NCBI GenBank assembly: GCA_951799405.1
Contig: OX637363.1
Coordinates: 1,736,001-1,800,000 of the forward strand
Source: Agapetus fuscipes
Lineage: Eukaryota; Arthropoda; Insecta; Trichoptera; Glossosomatidae
Reading direction: 5' to 3'
Length of the DNA: 64,000 nucleotides
The notes under the pieces are model-generated. The model had not been told where the DNA came from, made no database searches, and was given only the letters and a program-made list of their open reading frames with translations. A program made the position numbers and the translations under genes. Positions 55,165 through 64,000 of this stretch are shown here, one piece after another; position 1 is the first letter of the stretch; each line of letters begins with the position of its first letter.

Positions 55165-55920
55165 CATATTTTGAAAAAATGTGAATTGTCGCTTTATCCC
55201 TTAAGTGACAAAGTAAATAACAACAAATTATTATAGACGAAGGTTTGTTTGTTTCTATTATTGTTTCAAACTTTTGGTTTTATTAAAGATTTTTGTACAA
55301 AATCGTTTTTTGTAAATTAGTTAATTAGTCCCTACATGGAGAAGTCTCTAGGCTAAGTAGGTATTTCGAGAAGCATCAAGCAAAAATATGTTCCAGAGTA
55401 TTCGATTCTCTTAGTATAAAAAGGGTGCAAGTTGCTTGAACGAGTTAGTTATTCAAGCTCTCACCACTACAGTCTCCTGCCAGCTTTACAAATACATTGA
55501 ACCAACTTGACCAGTGAACAGAAACCAAGTGTAATGGAATAATCGAGACTATCTTTGTGAAAATAAATTATTAAAAGTGTAAAATAAACAACTGTAAAAG
55601 AAGACCAGTGTTTTTAATTGAAAGATTTTTGGAACTCTAAAATCGTAACAATACCTTACCTTGTAAAACCACGAAAAGAGCAGTAGGCATTTGAGATATT
55701 ATAAAAGTTTATGTTTAAGGTGTTCTTTCTCTACTAATTAATAAGAAATAAGTTTGCCAGGCATTATACCCTTTCACGTGGTTATTTCACTTGAATGCAG
55801 AATGAGAATTTTTCTTTCAAGTTATGGTCGAGCGGATATGGCAGCGGCAGTCGAATTAATTGCATTATTGAAAAAATCACCAATTTGAAACCCGCCTGCA
55901 TCGTGCCTTATTGTCAATAG
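55165..55920. other. Unassigned, with a tRNA-like scrap
   Basis: Mostly unrecognised AT-rich DNA. Positions 55820-55905 look like a worn SINE3 head (GGTCGAGCGGATATGGC and TTTGAAACCC in box A and B spacing). Confidence 0.45.
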
Positions 55921-55924
55921 CTTT

Positions 55925-56560
55925 GAACCTTAGCATCCTCTTCTCCAATTTCAATCCTAGGATTGGCTTGCAGCAATTTCTTTCACTCTTCTCCTCCATT
56001 CTTCCCTGTCTTGTGCGGCTCTTTTAAGCTCTGCATATGATGAGCAGCGCACGTCCACCAGCAGGTCCTCCAGGTACTCTTGGCGTGGGCGTCCCCTAGA
56101 GTTGGTCCCCTCAGTCATACGCAACGCAAAAAAAAACGCAACTAAGCTACACATATAGTGTAACTTCTTGCCGCGTTATCCCCGAAGGGGTCGCATGTGG
56201 CGAGCTGAACCTATTTATTTTCATAGGTAAGGGGGCCGGCCTTACGCCAACCACTTCAGTTGAAGTGAAGGTTTCCCAGCTCCCGAGAGTGCTGGTACTC
56301 ATTTCTTGTGAAGGCTGAGTAAACCTTGCCGGTATTTTATTTTGGGGTTTGAAATAAACACCGAAACGGGAAATCATTTCTGACACCCTCGGTGGGATTC
56401 GAACCCGAGCTTTCGGCATGGAATGCAAGCACTCTACCACCTGAGCTATCGACCGGACTATCCCCTCCATTATGGCATGCAAGATACCTTCTTGTCTTAT
56501 TGCATGGCCAATCCATCTTGCACACCTGAGCATACATAGCCTGCTCTTTTTCTATCAAGA
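55925..56560 (-). repeat. RTE-D LINE scrap interrupted by SINE1
   Basis: The minus strand encodes MLRCARWIGHAIRQEGILHA (about 56533-56470), then a SINE1, then RGRPRQEYLEDLLVDVRC and QDREEWRRRVKEIAASQS (about 56115-55960). The two halves are one RTE-type C-terminal region split by the SINE. Confidence 0.75.
56137..56458 (-). repeat. SINE1, near full length, minus strand
   Basis: Head at 56458-56390 with clean box A and B, complete body and TTACACTATATGTGTAGCTT tail, then a short T-rich, TTGCG-containing end. Very similar to the 6.75-kb copy. Confidence 0.88.
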
Positions 56561-56569
56561 TTGGCATTC

Positions 56570-57355
56570 ACAACTTTTTTAAAAATACATTTGTGAAGAG
56601 GAATGCAATACATCAACCTATTTGGCCTGCCAATAAATGATATAAATAAACATTATCAGTTGATTTTAAATATTTTTTTGCATTATTAAAAAATAATAAC
56701 CCAATGGCATGGCATACATGCTGAACCATATATTCACGTCCAAATGTTGGATGCAACTTATCAACTGATGCCCTTTGCAGTCTGTATATATAGGCACAGA
56801 AGGGATCATTATTGCATATTCAAGATCATTCGATCTCTCGCTCACACCAGACCACCGTTCTATGTACCTTACTACTATCATCATACTAGAGCCAGATTGT
56901 TATACACACTAGCGTACGTGTTCAGGCGCGCGTGGGTACTTTAAATACTTTGTTCGTAGCAAACAATAGACAACCGATGCATTTAAAAAATGCATTGCTG
57001 GTTAAATGCATCGGTTTGCTTCTCACATTTTGTTTTTTTGCACCTCTTACCCGTCAATCAAAAGTTTACTTCTTATCACAAAAAAAACATGTCGGTGGGA
57101 CAAAAACTGTCAAATGTCAATTGACGTGGCAAATGTTTGGGAAATACAGAAAAAATAGAGATAAATGTTTGACAGTAAAACCTGTGCTTCGGTCACATTT
57201 TGAGAAATGAGAAGTACCGTCTCCTTCATCTTATCATAGGTACAGGGTGGGATTGAGGGGAGAAGATCTCAGAAACGCCGAAGGACGTCGTGGCTGAAGA
57301 ACCAGCAGCAGTTGCAAAGTTTATGTTCATGAGAGGTTTGTTTTTTTCGTACAAT
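56570..57355. other. Unassigned
   Basis: A SINE3-like tail scrap at about 56575-56640 (reverse of GAATTGCATTCC-like). No gene seen in the rest. Confidence 0.4.
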
Positions 57356-57357
57356 AA

Positions 57358-57660
57358 ATAATATTAGGATTACTTATTTGGTGAGCGCTGTTTTTTGTAT
57401 GTATCACGCCTCAAGAGCCCTCTGCGAGCTTGGTCGTCGCTGCAGAAAGCGCCAATTCTCAAGCAAGACCCAGTTGCTGGATGCCCAAGTCTGGATGGAC
57501 CTTTAATGACCGGTCTTTGGTAACGGTATATGAATTTTTTACCCAACGAAGAGCATATTTGAAAATATAAATGGTTTTTTTTTTGCTCCGCTGGGATTCG
57601 AACCCACAACCCTCCATTTACGAGTCAGAAGTTTTAACCACTAGACTTCAGACTGGTCAA
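57358..57660 (-). repeat. SINE2 with tail type a, minus strand
   Basis: Head at about 57655-57585 (complement of GGGTTCGAATCCC), body, and the type-a tail at about 57358-57425. Confidence 0.8.
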
Positions 57661-58195
57661 ACGCTTGTACGCATGTACGCATGTGTAAGCATGAACTTAC
57701 ATGAGTCTGCTAGTGGTCAAGACCCATAAATGCCAATATATTAAAATATTATGTATCATTGAAAATTAAATTATAGCTTATAAATAAGCACCATCTGTGT
57801 TTGACGCTTAAAAGCTTTTTTACTGTAGTAAGCAAAGCAAGCAACACAAATAAACCTTGAAGCTTTGGCATTCAAACACAGATGTCACTTTTTTCAAAGT
57901 ATATTTACTCTTCTTCTTTTACTAACCATCACTTACTTCATGAAGGCTCATAGCCTCAATCATCCTCCAGGATTGATATCCAGGTTAAATAGTAAATATG
58001 TATATATTTTTAATGGGAATTTTCTTGTCTAAGCGATTTTATATAGTAAAAATAAATCTCAAGAGAAAATAAATCCAAATTTGACAAAAAAACGGAGAGA
58101 AAATTTATAAGGTTCTATGAAAAATATTTGACTTAAAAAATTGATCACCTCAAAAGCGGCATTTTTTTCAACTGGCCTAATTAATTTCAAGTTTT
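57661..58195. other. Unassigned
   Basis: AT-rich, no gene or repeat family recognised. Confidence 0.45.
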
Positions 58196-58197
58196 CT

Positions 58198-58455
58198 CCG
58201 GTCGATATCTCAGTTGGTGGAGTGCTTGCATTCTATGCTGAGAGCTCGGGTTCGAAACCCACCGACGCGACGGCGCGGCGTCAGAAATGATTTCCCGAAT
58301 GAACTCGCCACATGCGACCCCTACGGGGATAACGCGCCAAAAAGTTACACTATATATGTAGCTTAGTTGCGTTAGTTGCGTTGCGTTGCCACTTCAACTT
58401 CGGGGATAACGCGGCAAGAAGTTACACTTTATGTGTAGCTTAGTTGCGTTAAGGC
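58198..58455 (+). repeat. SINE1, deleted body and duplicated tail
   Basis: Head at 58198-58265 followed by a large body deletion. The 3' end (GGGGATAACGCG...TAGCTTAGTTGCGTT) occurs twice, at about 58318-58375 and 58400-58452. Confidence 0.75.
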
Positions 58456-58700
58456 TCTTTTTACCTTAAATCTGCCGTTTCTTTCACTTTATGGTCTTAG
58501 CAAAAGAGTAACAGTAATGAAAAAAATCAAGCATGTTAACTATTTTTTTATCTTAATTATAAAGTTTGAACAAAATATATAACTTAAGAATTGCCACCAC
58601 AAAAAATTTAAAAAAAAAACGTTTTTTTCACTTTCGTAGCTACTTTCTCTTGTGAGTTGTGTGCTATGTTTTGGAAATATGCAGAACTATACATTGCATA

Positions 58701-59120
58701 GGCCCGGTATTTTGAAGTATCGTAAAGTTAACTAAAATGCAATTTTAGTTAAATCATCATATTATCTCACTCACCGAATTTCGGCAGTAAATATTTAGTA
58801 ACTTTAACTTACGATTTTCAAGATGGCGTCGCTTCACTGACAGCAGCTGTTCTTTTTTAATGTAAGGATACATCAAAATTGTTGCAAACTGAACATTTTT
58901 TGTCTCGTTTTCTAGCTTAATAAAGGTAAGGGATATGATTTTTATGAATACTTGTTTGTTTTAAAGCTTTTGAATGGCATTTTAATTATTTCCAAGATTT
59001 TTTTATTTCCACTTCATACCTCGGCAATGTTCGGTTTTAGTTAACTCGAGATTGAGTATTTTGAATAAAAGTTCAAGTCATAGTTAACTAAAATATTACT
59101 ACAGTTCAATATACCGGGCC
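58701..59120. mobile_element. MITE with GGCCCGGTATTTTGAA ends
   Basis: A 420-bp unit with inverted ends (GGCCCGGTATTTTGAA against GGCCCGGTATATTGAA) and several internal AGTTAACT motifs in both orientations. No coding sequence. The target duplication is not resolved. Confidence 0.65.
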
Positions 59121-59445
59121 TTAGTGTGAAATATCGGAACAGTTTTTTTATAATGTCAATAGTTTTTGAGAAAATGTGAAAAAACTGTGTTCTTTGATTT
59201 AATGAAAATTTAATTCATCAAGTAGTTTCAGTTTTTCTACGTGTTTGTTTGTTAGCAAGCATTTGATTGTATCTTTGCAACTGAGATTAAAGACCTCAAA
59301 GACACCTTTTTTTTAATTGGTTTATTTAATTTCGAGTATTTATTTATAATATTATTGTACCACATTAAAAATCCTACGTAATTTGATAAATTTGCCTGTA
59401 TGTGATGCTCGCTCTTGATTTTTTTTGTATCTAAAATTTATATAT
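59121..59445. other. Unassigned
   Basis: AT-rich, no feature recognised. Confidence 0.45.
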
Positions 59446-59449
59446 TCCT

Positions 59450-59690
59450 TGACTTATAGGTTGGTATGAGGCTTACCACCCATACTGTAAAAAATGGTTC
59501 ACTTTGCCAATGTCACCCCTGTTTCAGGGAAGGTCGGCAAAAGTTGTGGGGTTTATGTTCATTTGAGGTTTGGATTTTATTTGTAAGTACACATTCTGCA
59601 TTTGTAAGCGCGAACTACACTTGTTGGTTTGTGGGCATACATCTGAGAGCTTTAAATGAATCTATCCTTGCAACTTAGATTATAGATTAT
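59450..59690 (+). repeat. RTE-A 3' end
   Basis: 3' UTR module from CTTGACTTATAGGTTGGTAT to CTTGCAACTTAGATTATAG. Confidence 0.78.
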
Positions 59691-59694
59691 TATA

Positions 59695-60120
59695 AAATAA
59701 AATGAAACATATTTTTAAAGTTATTAGTCACACGCTATTAAATAGATACAGATTACATTAATTGAATTTTTATTGATGGTGTTTTAAATGGGTAATAAAA
59801 AATATGTTTTTCTGTTACATATTATTTTATAGGTACCTATTTGAGTATGGCAGATGCACAATATTGCAGTCTTTTTAGACGGAGAGGTCAACTTCCCAAA
59901 GGCATTTAAGATTGTAGAGTGGTGCTAAACCTCTGGCATATGTGCTGAAATTGACGGTCTATTTTTTTTTATCAGAAAGCAATTTTTTTTTTTTTTTATA
60001 TTTAAAAAATTGAAATGGTAAAACATGGTTTTAATTCACTTTATTATTATTTTATTTTATAATTTTAAAGTTTAGTCAGCATTATAAAAAAAAGTAATAA
60101 TTATTCACAGTGCTATTCTT
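59695..60120. other. Unassigned
   Basis: AT-rich with T runs; no feature recognised. Confidence 0.45.
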
Positions 60121-60124
60121 AGAC

Positions 60125-60318
60125 ATTTTAGTCGTCCGTTGAGCCCACGCTTTGACAAACTGATGATGCCTGGGCTGAAAGTCTCATCACCACGGTAATT
60201 CTTACCTACCGAATTTTTGTAATATTTGTAAAAAGACTTAGCTCAGCTGTTCACTTGACAGGTCTTCATACGAATGCATCATTAGTTTGTCAAAGCGTGG
60301 GCTCAACGGACGACTAAA
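60125..60318. repeat. 44-bp inverted repeat enclosing a partial foldback MITE
   Basis: The arms at 60125-60168 and 60275-60318 are inverted copies with one mismatch (core GTTTGTCAAAGCGTGGGCTC in the right arm). Between them, from 60170, lies the left arm and spacer of the foldback MITE family; its right arm is nearly absent. Confidence 0.85.
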
Positions 60319-60344
60319 ACGCCAAAGAGTAGAACCGTTAGACT

Positions 60345-60472
60345 TTAAACCAAGGGTTTCAGAAATGATTTCCCGTGTCGGTGATCATTTCGAACCCCAT
60401 AAAAACAATATAACAGCAAGGTTTACTCAGCCTTCACAAGAAATGAGTACCAGTTCCCTCAGGAGCTGAATA
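60345..60472 (+). repeat. SINE1 body fragment
   Basis: Starts inside box B's downstream region (TTTCAGAAATGATTTCCCG) and ends at CCCTCAGGAGCTG. Confidence 0.7.
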
Positions 60473-60479
60473 TTTTGTA

Positions 60480-61390
60480 TAAAAGGTTGCTTATAACTGC
60501 TAGAGGTAATAACATTTTATCTGTGATCGTTATTCAATGATCCGTCAAAGAAAAAGGTGAAGAAAAAAAGCAATCTTTAACATGTTTTCAGCCGTGTGGT
60601 GTAGAGAATGAGTCTTCTTTATCCTAAAAATGTGTCGTTTTTTTTTAAAGTGGTGTCTAATCTAATCTAATCGTGGCGGGCTAGAATTTTTTTGTTGTAT
60701 TTTTGTCCATGACAGGGGGGGGGGGGGGTAGGCACGCAATTTTGAAAAATTATTTTGTCCATAAAAAACCGCACCCCGCATTTAAAAACCGCTGCCTTAA
60801 ATACTATACATGAAAAACATATTGCGCAATAACTAAATGTTGTCGCGGGCCGATGACGGGTGACGGGCCGTATGTTGGACAAGCCTGGTATAGATAACTC
60901 GGCTAAATTTGTATCTTCGTCGGAGCAATGACACTTGATTCTTCAAGTGGGCCAAAATTTGCTTTACAAAAACCAATCGCTTCATCTCCTACGATAATGG
61001 TCCGTCAAGACACGATGGGCCAACCATCTGCCGAACAGAGGAGGCCAATACCCATCAGGGGCGGCTGGTGGAAAGGTCATCCTCTTCTCAAGCCATGGAA
61101 GGTCGCAGCTCAACGATCCGTATGTCTAAAGAAACCGCTATTTGATCAGTGAAATTCTGATTATATAATTTTTGTGTTGAGAAATTTTGCGTTTAAAATA
61201 TTTGGCCAATTGTTGTCTACCACTTATCTGTTGTTTTTGTTTTGTTTATTTTTTGTAAATATGAAGGTGCCTACACGCATTCCATTCCAGAATGAAAAAT
61301 TATGTGAGACCATAGAGTGAGAATAATTACTCTATGCATCAGACGCACTGAATCAAAGACGGCAATCTTGTAATATACCATCACCTCTAG
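60480..61390. other. Unassigned
   Basis: Includes a G run at 60714-60728 and a short TAATC run at 60658-60672. The open frame at 60928-61152 shows no recognisable domain. Confidence 0.4.
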
Positions 61391-61394
61391 AAAA

Positions 61395-62070
61395 TAGTAA
61401 AATCCATACTGTTGCAATAGACTTTCTAAGAAGTATGATTGGGAAACAACGGAGTGACAGGGTGAAGAATGATTTTGTAAGAGAAGAATTTGGTGCAAGG
61501 GAAAGTGTGAAAGTGAAGATTAAAATAAGTTTGTTAAGATGGTTTGGAAATATGGAGGGAATGAATGATAAAATACAGACGAAGAAAGTATATGTTGCAA
61601 GAATAGATGGATGCCGTGGTTGAGAAAGACCTAGAAAAGTATGGATGGACCAAATTCTTGAAATAGCGAAGGAATGGGATAGCCAAAGTCATAATAAAAG
61701 AAGAGGATATATGGAGAAGGTTATGACTCTGGATGTATTGGAAGAAGTAAGTAAGGTCAGAAAGAAATGGCGGTTGATCTATAATGTTGGCGGCTAGGGC
61801 TAGGGTTTTGATGTTTACACATGCAATTATTTGCCTATCTTTAAAAATGTACTGTGTTGTGTATGCTCCTTGACTAGGTTGGTATCTGGCTGACCAACCA
61901 TGCTGTAGAAAATGGTTCACTTTGTCACGCCTTTTTCAGGGATGGTTGGCAAGAGTTGCAGGATATATGTTCATTTGAAATTCAAGTCCACATGCAGCAT
62001 GTTCACGTGTCTGCTTGTGAAAATGTGTATAATTTGAATCCCTAATGTTACATATCTTATTAGATTAGAT
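61395..62070 (+). repeat. RTE-A 3' coding end and UTR
   Basis: The plus strand encodes [24 protein letters not shown] sequence, then [15 protein letters not shown] and WFGNMEGMND, a stop near 61621, and the remaining tail, followed by the 3' UTR and TTAGATTAGAT at about 62060-62070. It supplies the sense codon where the 23-kb copy has TAA. Confidence 0.85.
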
Positions 62071-62074
62071 GGCA

Positions 62075-62615
62075 ATCTTGTACGTAGGTACATTATACCA
62101 TCACAATCATTCAAAAATCTTTTATCAAAAAAAAAATACATACGAAAAATGGATGATCCACACATCAGCGATGGTTTAAATGTTTTGTGAATAGTTACTG
62201 TCAGTTTCTCATCCGTTGTTTTCTACTTTGTAATTGAAGCAAATTATCGTTAAAGACTGTTTATTTAACAAGCCGAAAATAAGGTTGATTACTGTGACGG
62301 AGATGGTTGAAAGAAAACCAGTTACAGCTTTGTTTGTGACTTTATTTACACTTCTGTAGTTCGTCCCCCAGCGCTTGTTTGGCTTATCCCTCGTTTGATT
62401 TAAAGATGACCCTTCAGTGAAATGGGCGTAAGAATCAAATTCTACACAATTTGAGCTAAGAAAAGAATGTAAAACACTATAATGTTTTAAATATAAATTA
62501 AAATTCATTTCCAGTTTTCATAAGACACATTAGTCCAGTACGTACACATACAAACATTTATCATGTGAATTTACCTCTGATGGGCATTAAACAAACAAGC
62601 ATTAGGGGGTTAGTT
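62075..62615. other. Unassigned
   Basis: No gene or repeat family recognised. Confidence 0.45.
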
Positions 62616-62617
62616 GT

Positions 62618-63325
62618 CTGGTCGATAGCTCAGTTTGTAGAGGGCTTGAATTCCATTCCGAGAGCTCTTGTTCGAATCCCACCGAGGGTGAGAGAAATGA
62701 TTTCCCTTTTCGGTGTTTTGTGAGGGTTTTTCTTTTGATAGTATTCAATTAGGATGTTTGTAATATGTGAAGATATTCACTGCTAACTTTTCGTTCGTTC
62801 AAAATCCGCTTCAAGACTCAAGCCGTGCTCAAGAGAACTCTCTCACACCATTTGTGGCTCTGCTACAAATCACTTAATAATATCACTTATAAAACAGATA
62901 AGGAATCAAACATTTAAACACACTTTATTATTCCACAATCACAATGTATATATAATAAACCACAGCAATATTAATTATGACAAAATTCACATGCTTGTGG
63001 CTCTCACGCCAGGCAAGCTTCTTCTCTCTCTTTCTGCATTCTTTTGTTTTCCTTTTTCCATTCAAATTCAAATCTCATGTTCCATTCCACCAAACAAACA
63101 AATTCATCTCGTTACAGTTTATTTACAACTCAAAATAAAATACCGGCTAGGTTTCCTCAGCCAACACAATAAATGAGTACCAGCCCCCTCGGGAGCTGGG
63201 AAACCTCCACTATACCTGAAGTGGTCCACTTATCTTCAAAAATAAATAGGTTCCAATCGCCACATGAGACCCCTTTGGGGAAAACGCACAAGGAAGTTAC
63301 ACTATATGTGGTGCTTGGTTGCGGA
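62618..63325 (+). repeat. SINE1 with nested solo LTR
   Basis: SINE1 head and first body at 62618-62718, LTR insertion, remaining body and tail at 63117-63325. Confidence 0.85.
62719..63116. mobile_element. Solo LTR, copy 2
   Basis: A 398-bp unit with the same ends as copy 1 (TGTGAGGG ... GTTACA) and GTTT duplicated at 62715-62718 and 63117-63120. It differs from copy 1 by few substitutions and a small block near 62965-62990. Contains AATAAA in the second half. Confidence 0.88.
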
Positions 63326-63424
63326 TAAACTCGCACATTTCAAATCGGGGAAAATGTGATGTCACTTGGCTGGAATTTAAGGAAAATAAAGAATTCATCC
63401 GGATCGTTAAGCCGTTGATGAAGA

Positions 63425-64000
63425 TAATATATTACATTTAAGATTTATATTAAACGTATTCCCACAAGCAGACACGCATTAGTTCGCGCTTAAACATGCC
63501 GCATGTGAATACGATATAAAACACAATCTCAAATGAACATAAGCTCTGCAACTCTTGCCGACCTTCCCTGAAACAGGGGTGACATTGGCAAAGTGAACCA
63601 TTTTTTATAGTTTGGGTGATCAGCCGCATACCAAGCTATACGTCAAGAAATACAAGCAATTAATTACATCCAGTTATACAAGCAAACAAACACTAACAAA
63701 TCTACAAAACATTTATAAAAATGAAAATTTATTATTGAAATATTTAAATTTAAATATTTAAATTTATGTTATATATTACTTAGCCGCCTACATTACAAAT
63801 CAGCCGCCATTTTTTTCGGTTCTTAGATACTTCTTTCATTTCATCCAGAGTCATAACCTTTTTAATACAAGCTTTCCTTTTATTATGACTCTGGACTAAT
63901 ATCCCATTCATTCGCTATTTCGGAAATTTGGTCCATCCATACCTTTCTCGGTCTTCCTCTACCACGACATCCTTCTATTCTTGCAAAATATACTTTCTTC
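63425..64000 (-). repeat. RTE-A 3' UTR and coding end, minus strand (runs off the window)
   Basis: The 3' UTR in reverse (63425-63660) is followed, after about 120 bp, by minus-strand coding sequence for the RT C-terminal tail (63785-64000). The latter matches the 22.7-23.0 kb region and continues beyond the window. Confidence 0.82.

Noticed and set aside
60928..61152. 74-residue open frame as a gene
   Set aside because: No domain, no splice context and no neighbouring exon; nothing supports translation.

Overview
The window is from a eukaryotic nuclear genome, most likely an insect. Three spliced genes with GT-AG introns sit in long introns crowded with transposon debris. One encodes a divergent chemosensory ionotropic receptor, a family confined to protostomes, and one a ZP-domain membrane protein of the cuticle/apical-matrix type. 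The order cannot be fixed from sequence alone.

Layout. (1) 2.6-10.8 kb, plus strand: the last eight coding exons of a ZP-domain transmembrane protein; its 5' exons lie upstream of the window. (2) 10.8-19.1 kb: intergenic DNA holding several MITEs. (3) 19.2-34.4 kb, minus strand: a complete eight-exon zinc carboxypeptidase of the CPE/CPM/CPN (M14B) type, 477 aa, with all expected catalytic residues. A 2.9-kb RTE-type LINE lies in its intron 6. (4) 37.4-50.0 kb, minus strand: a nine-exon ionotropic receptor of 601 aa. (5) 50-64 kb: no host gene seen. It holds a pogo-type transposon whose transposase carries a C-terminal PHD finger and one premature stop, plus MITEs and retroelement fragments.

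Repeats. Names used here are local. RTE-A is a LINE family whose 3' UTR and (TTAGA)n tail explain about 25 scattered pieces of roughly 230 bp. RTE-B, RTE-C and RTE-D are related LINE fragments with other tails. LINE-J and an L2-like LINE are further 5'-truncated families. SINE1 is tRNA-derived and about 320 bp. SINE2 is tRNA-derived, is sometimes preceded by a 5S rRNA-derived head, and ends in one of three different tails; one of these tails is a second tRNA-like unit (SINE1), another resembles the L2-like LINE 3' end. SINE3 is a third tRNA-like family. Other elements are two solo LTRs with exact 4-bp target duplications, a DD41D mariner relative, hAT and TA MITEs, a foldback MITE in four copies, and a hammerhead-ribozyme-like motif.

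The three host genes look functionally unrelated and independently expressed. The strongest candidates for new biology are the modular 5S/tRNA/tail-swapping SINE system, the hammerhead-like motif, the motif array flanking the pogo-PHD element, and a partial exon duplication in the ZP gene. All calls were made by eye without database searches; family names rest on recognised motifs.
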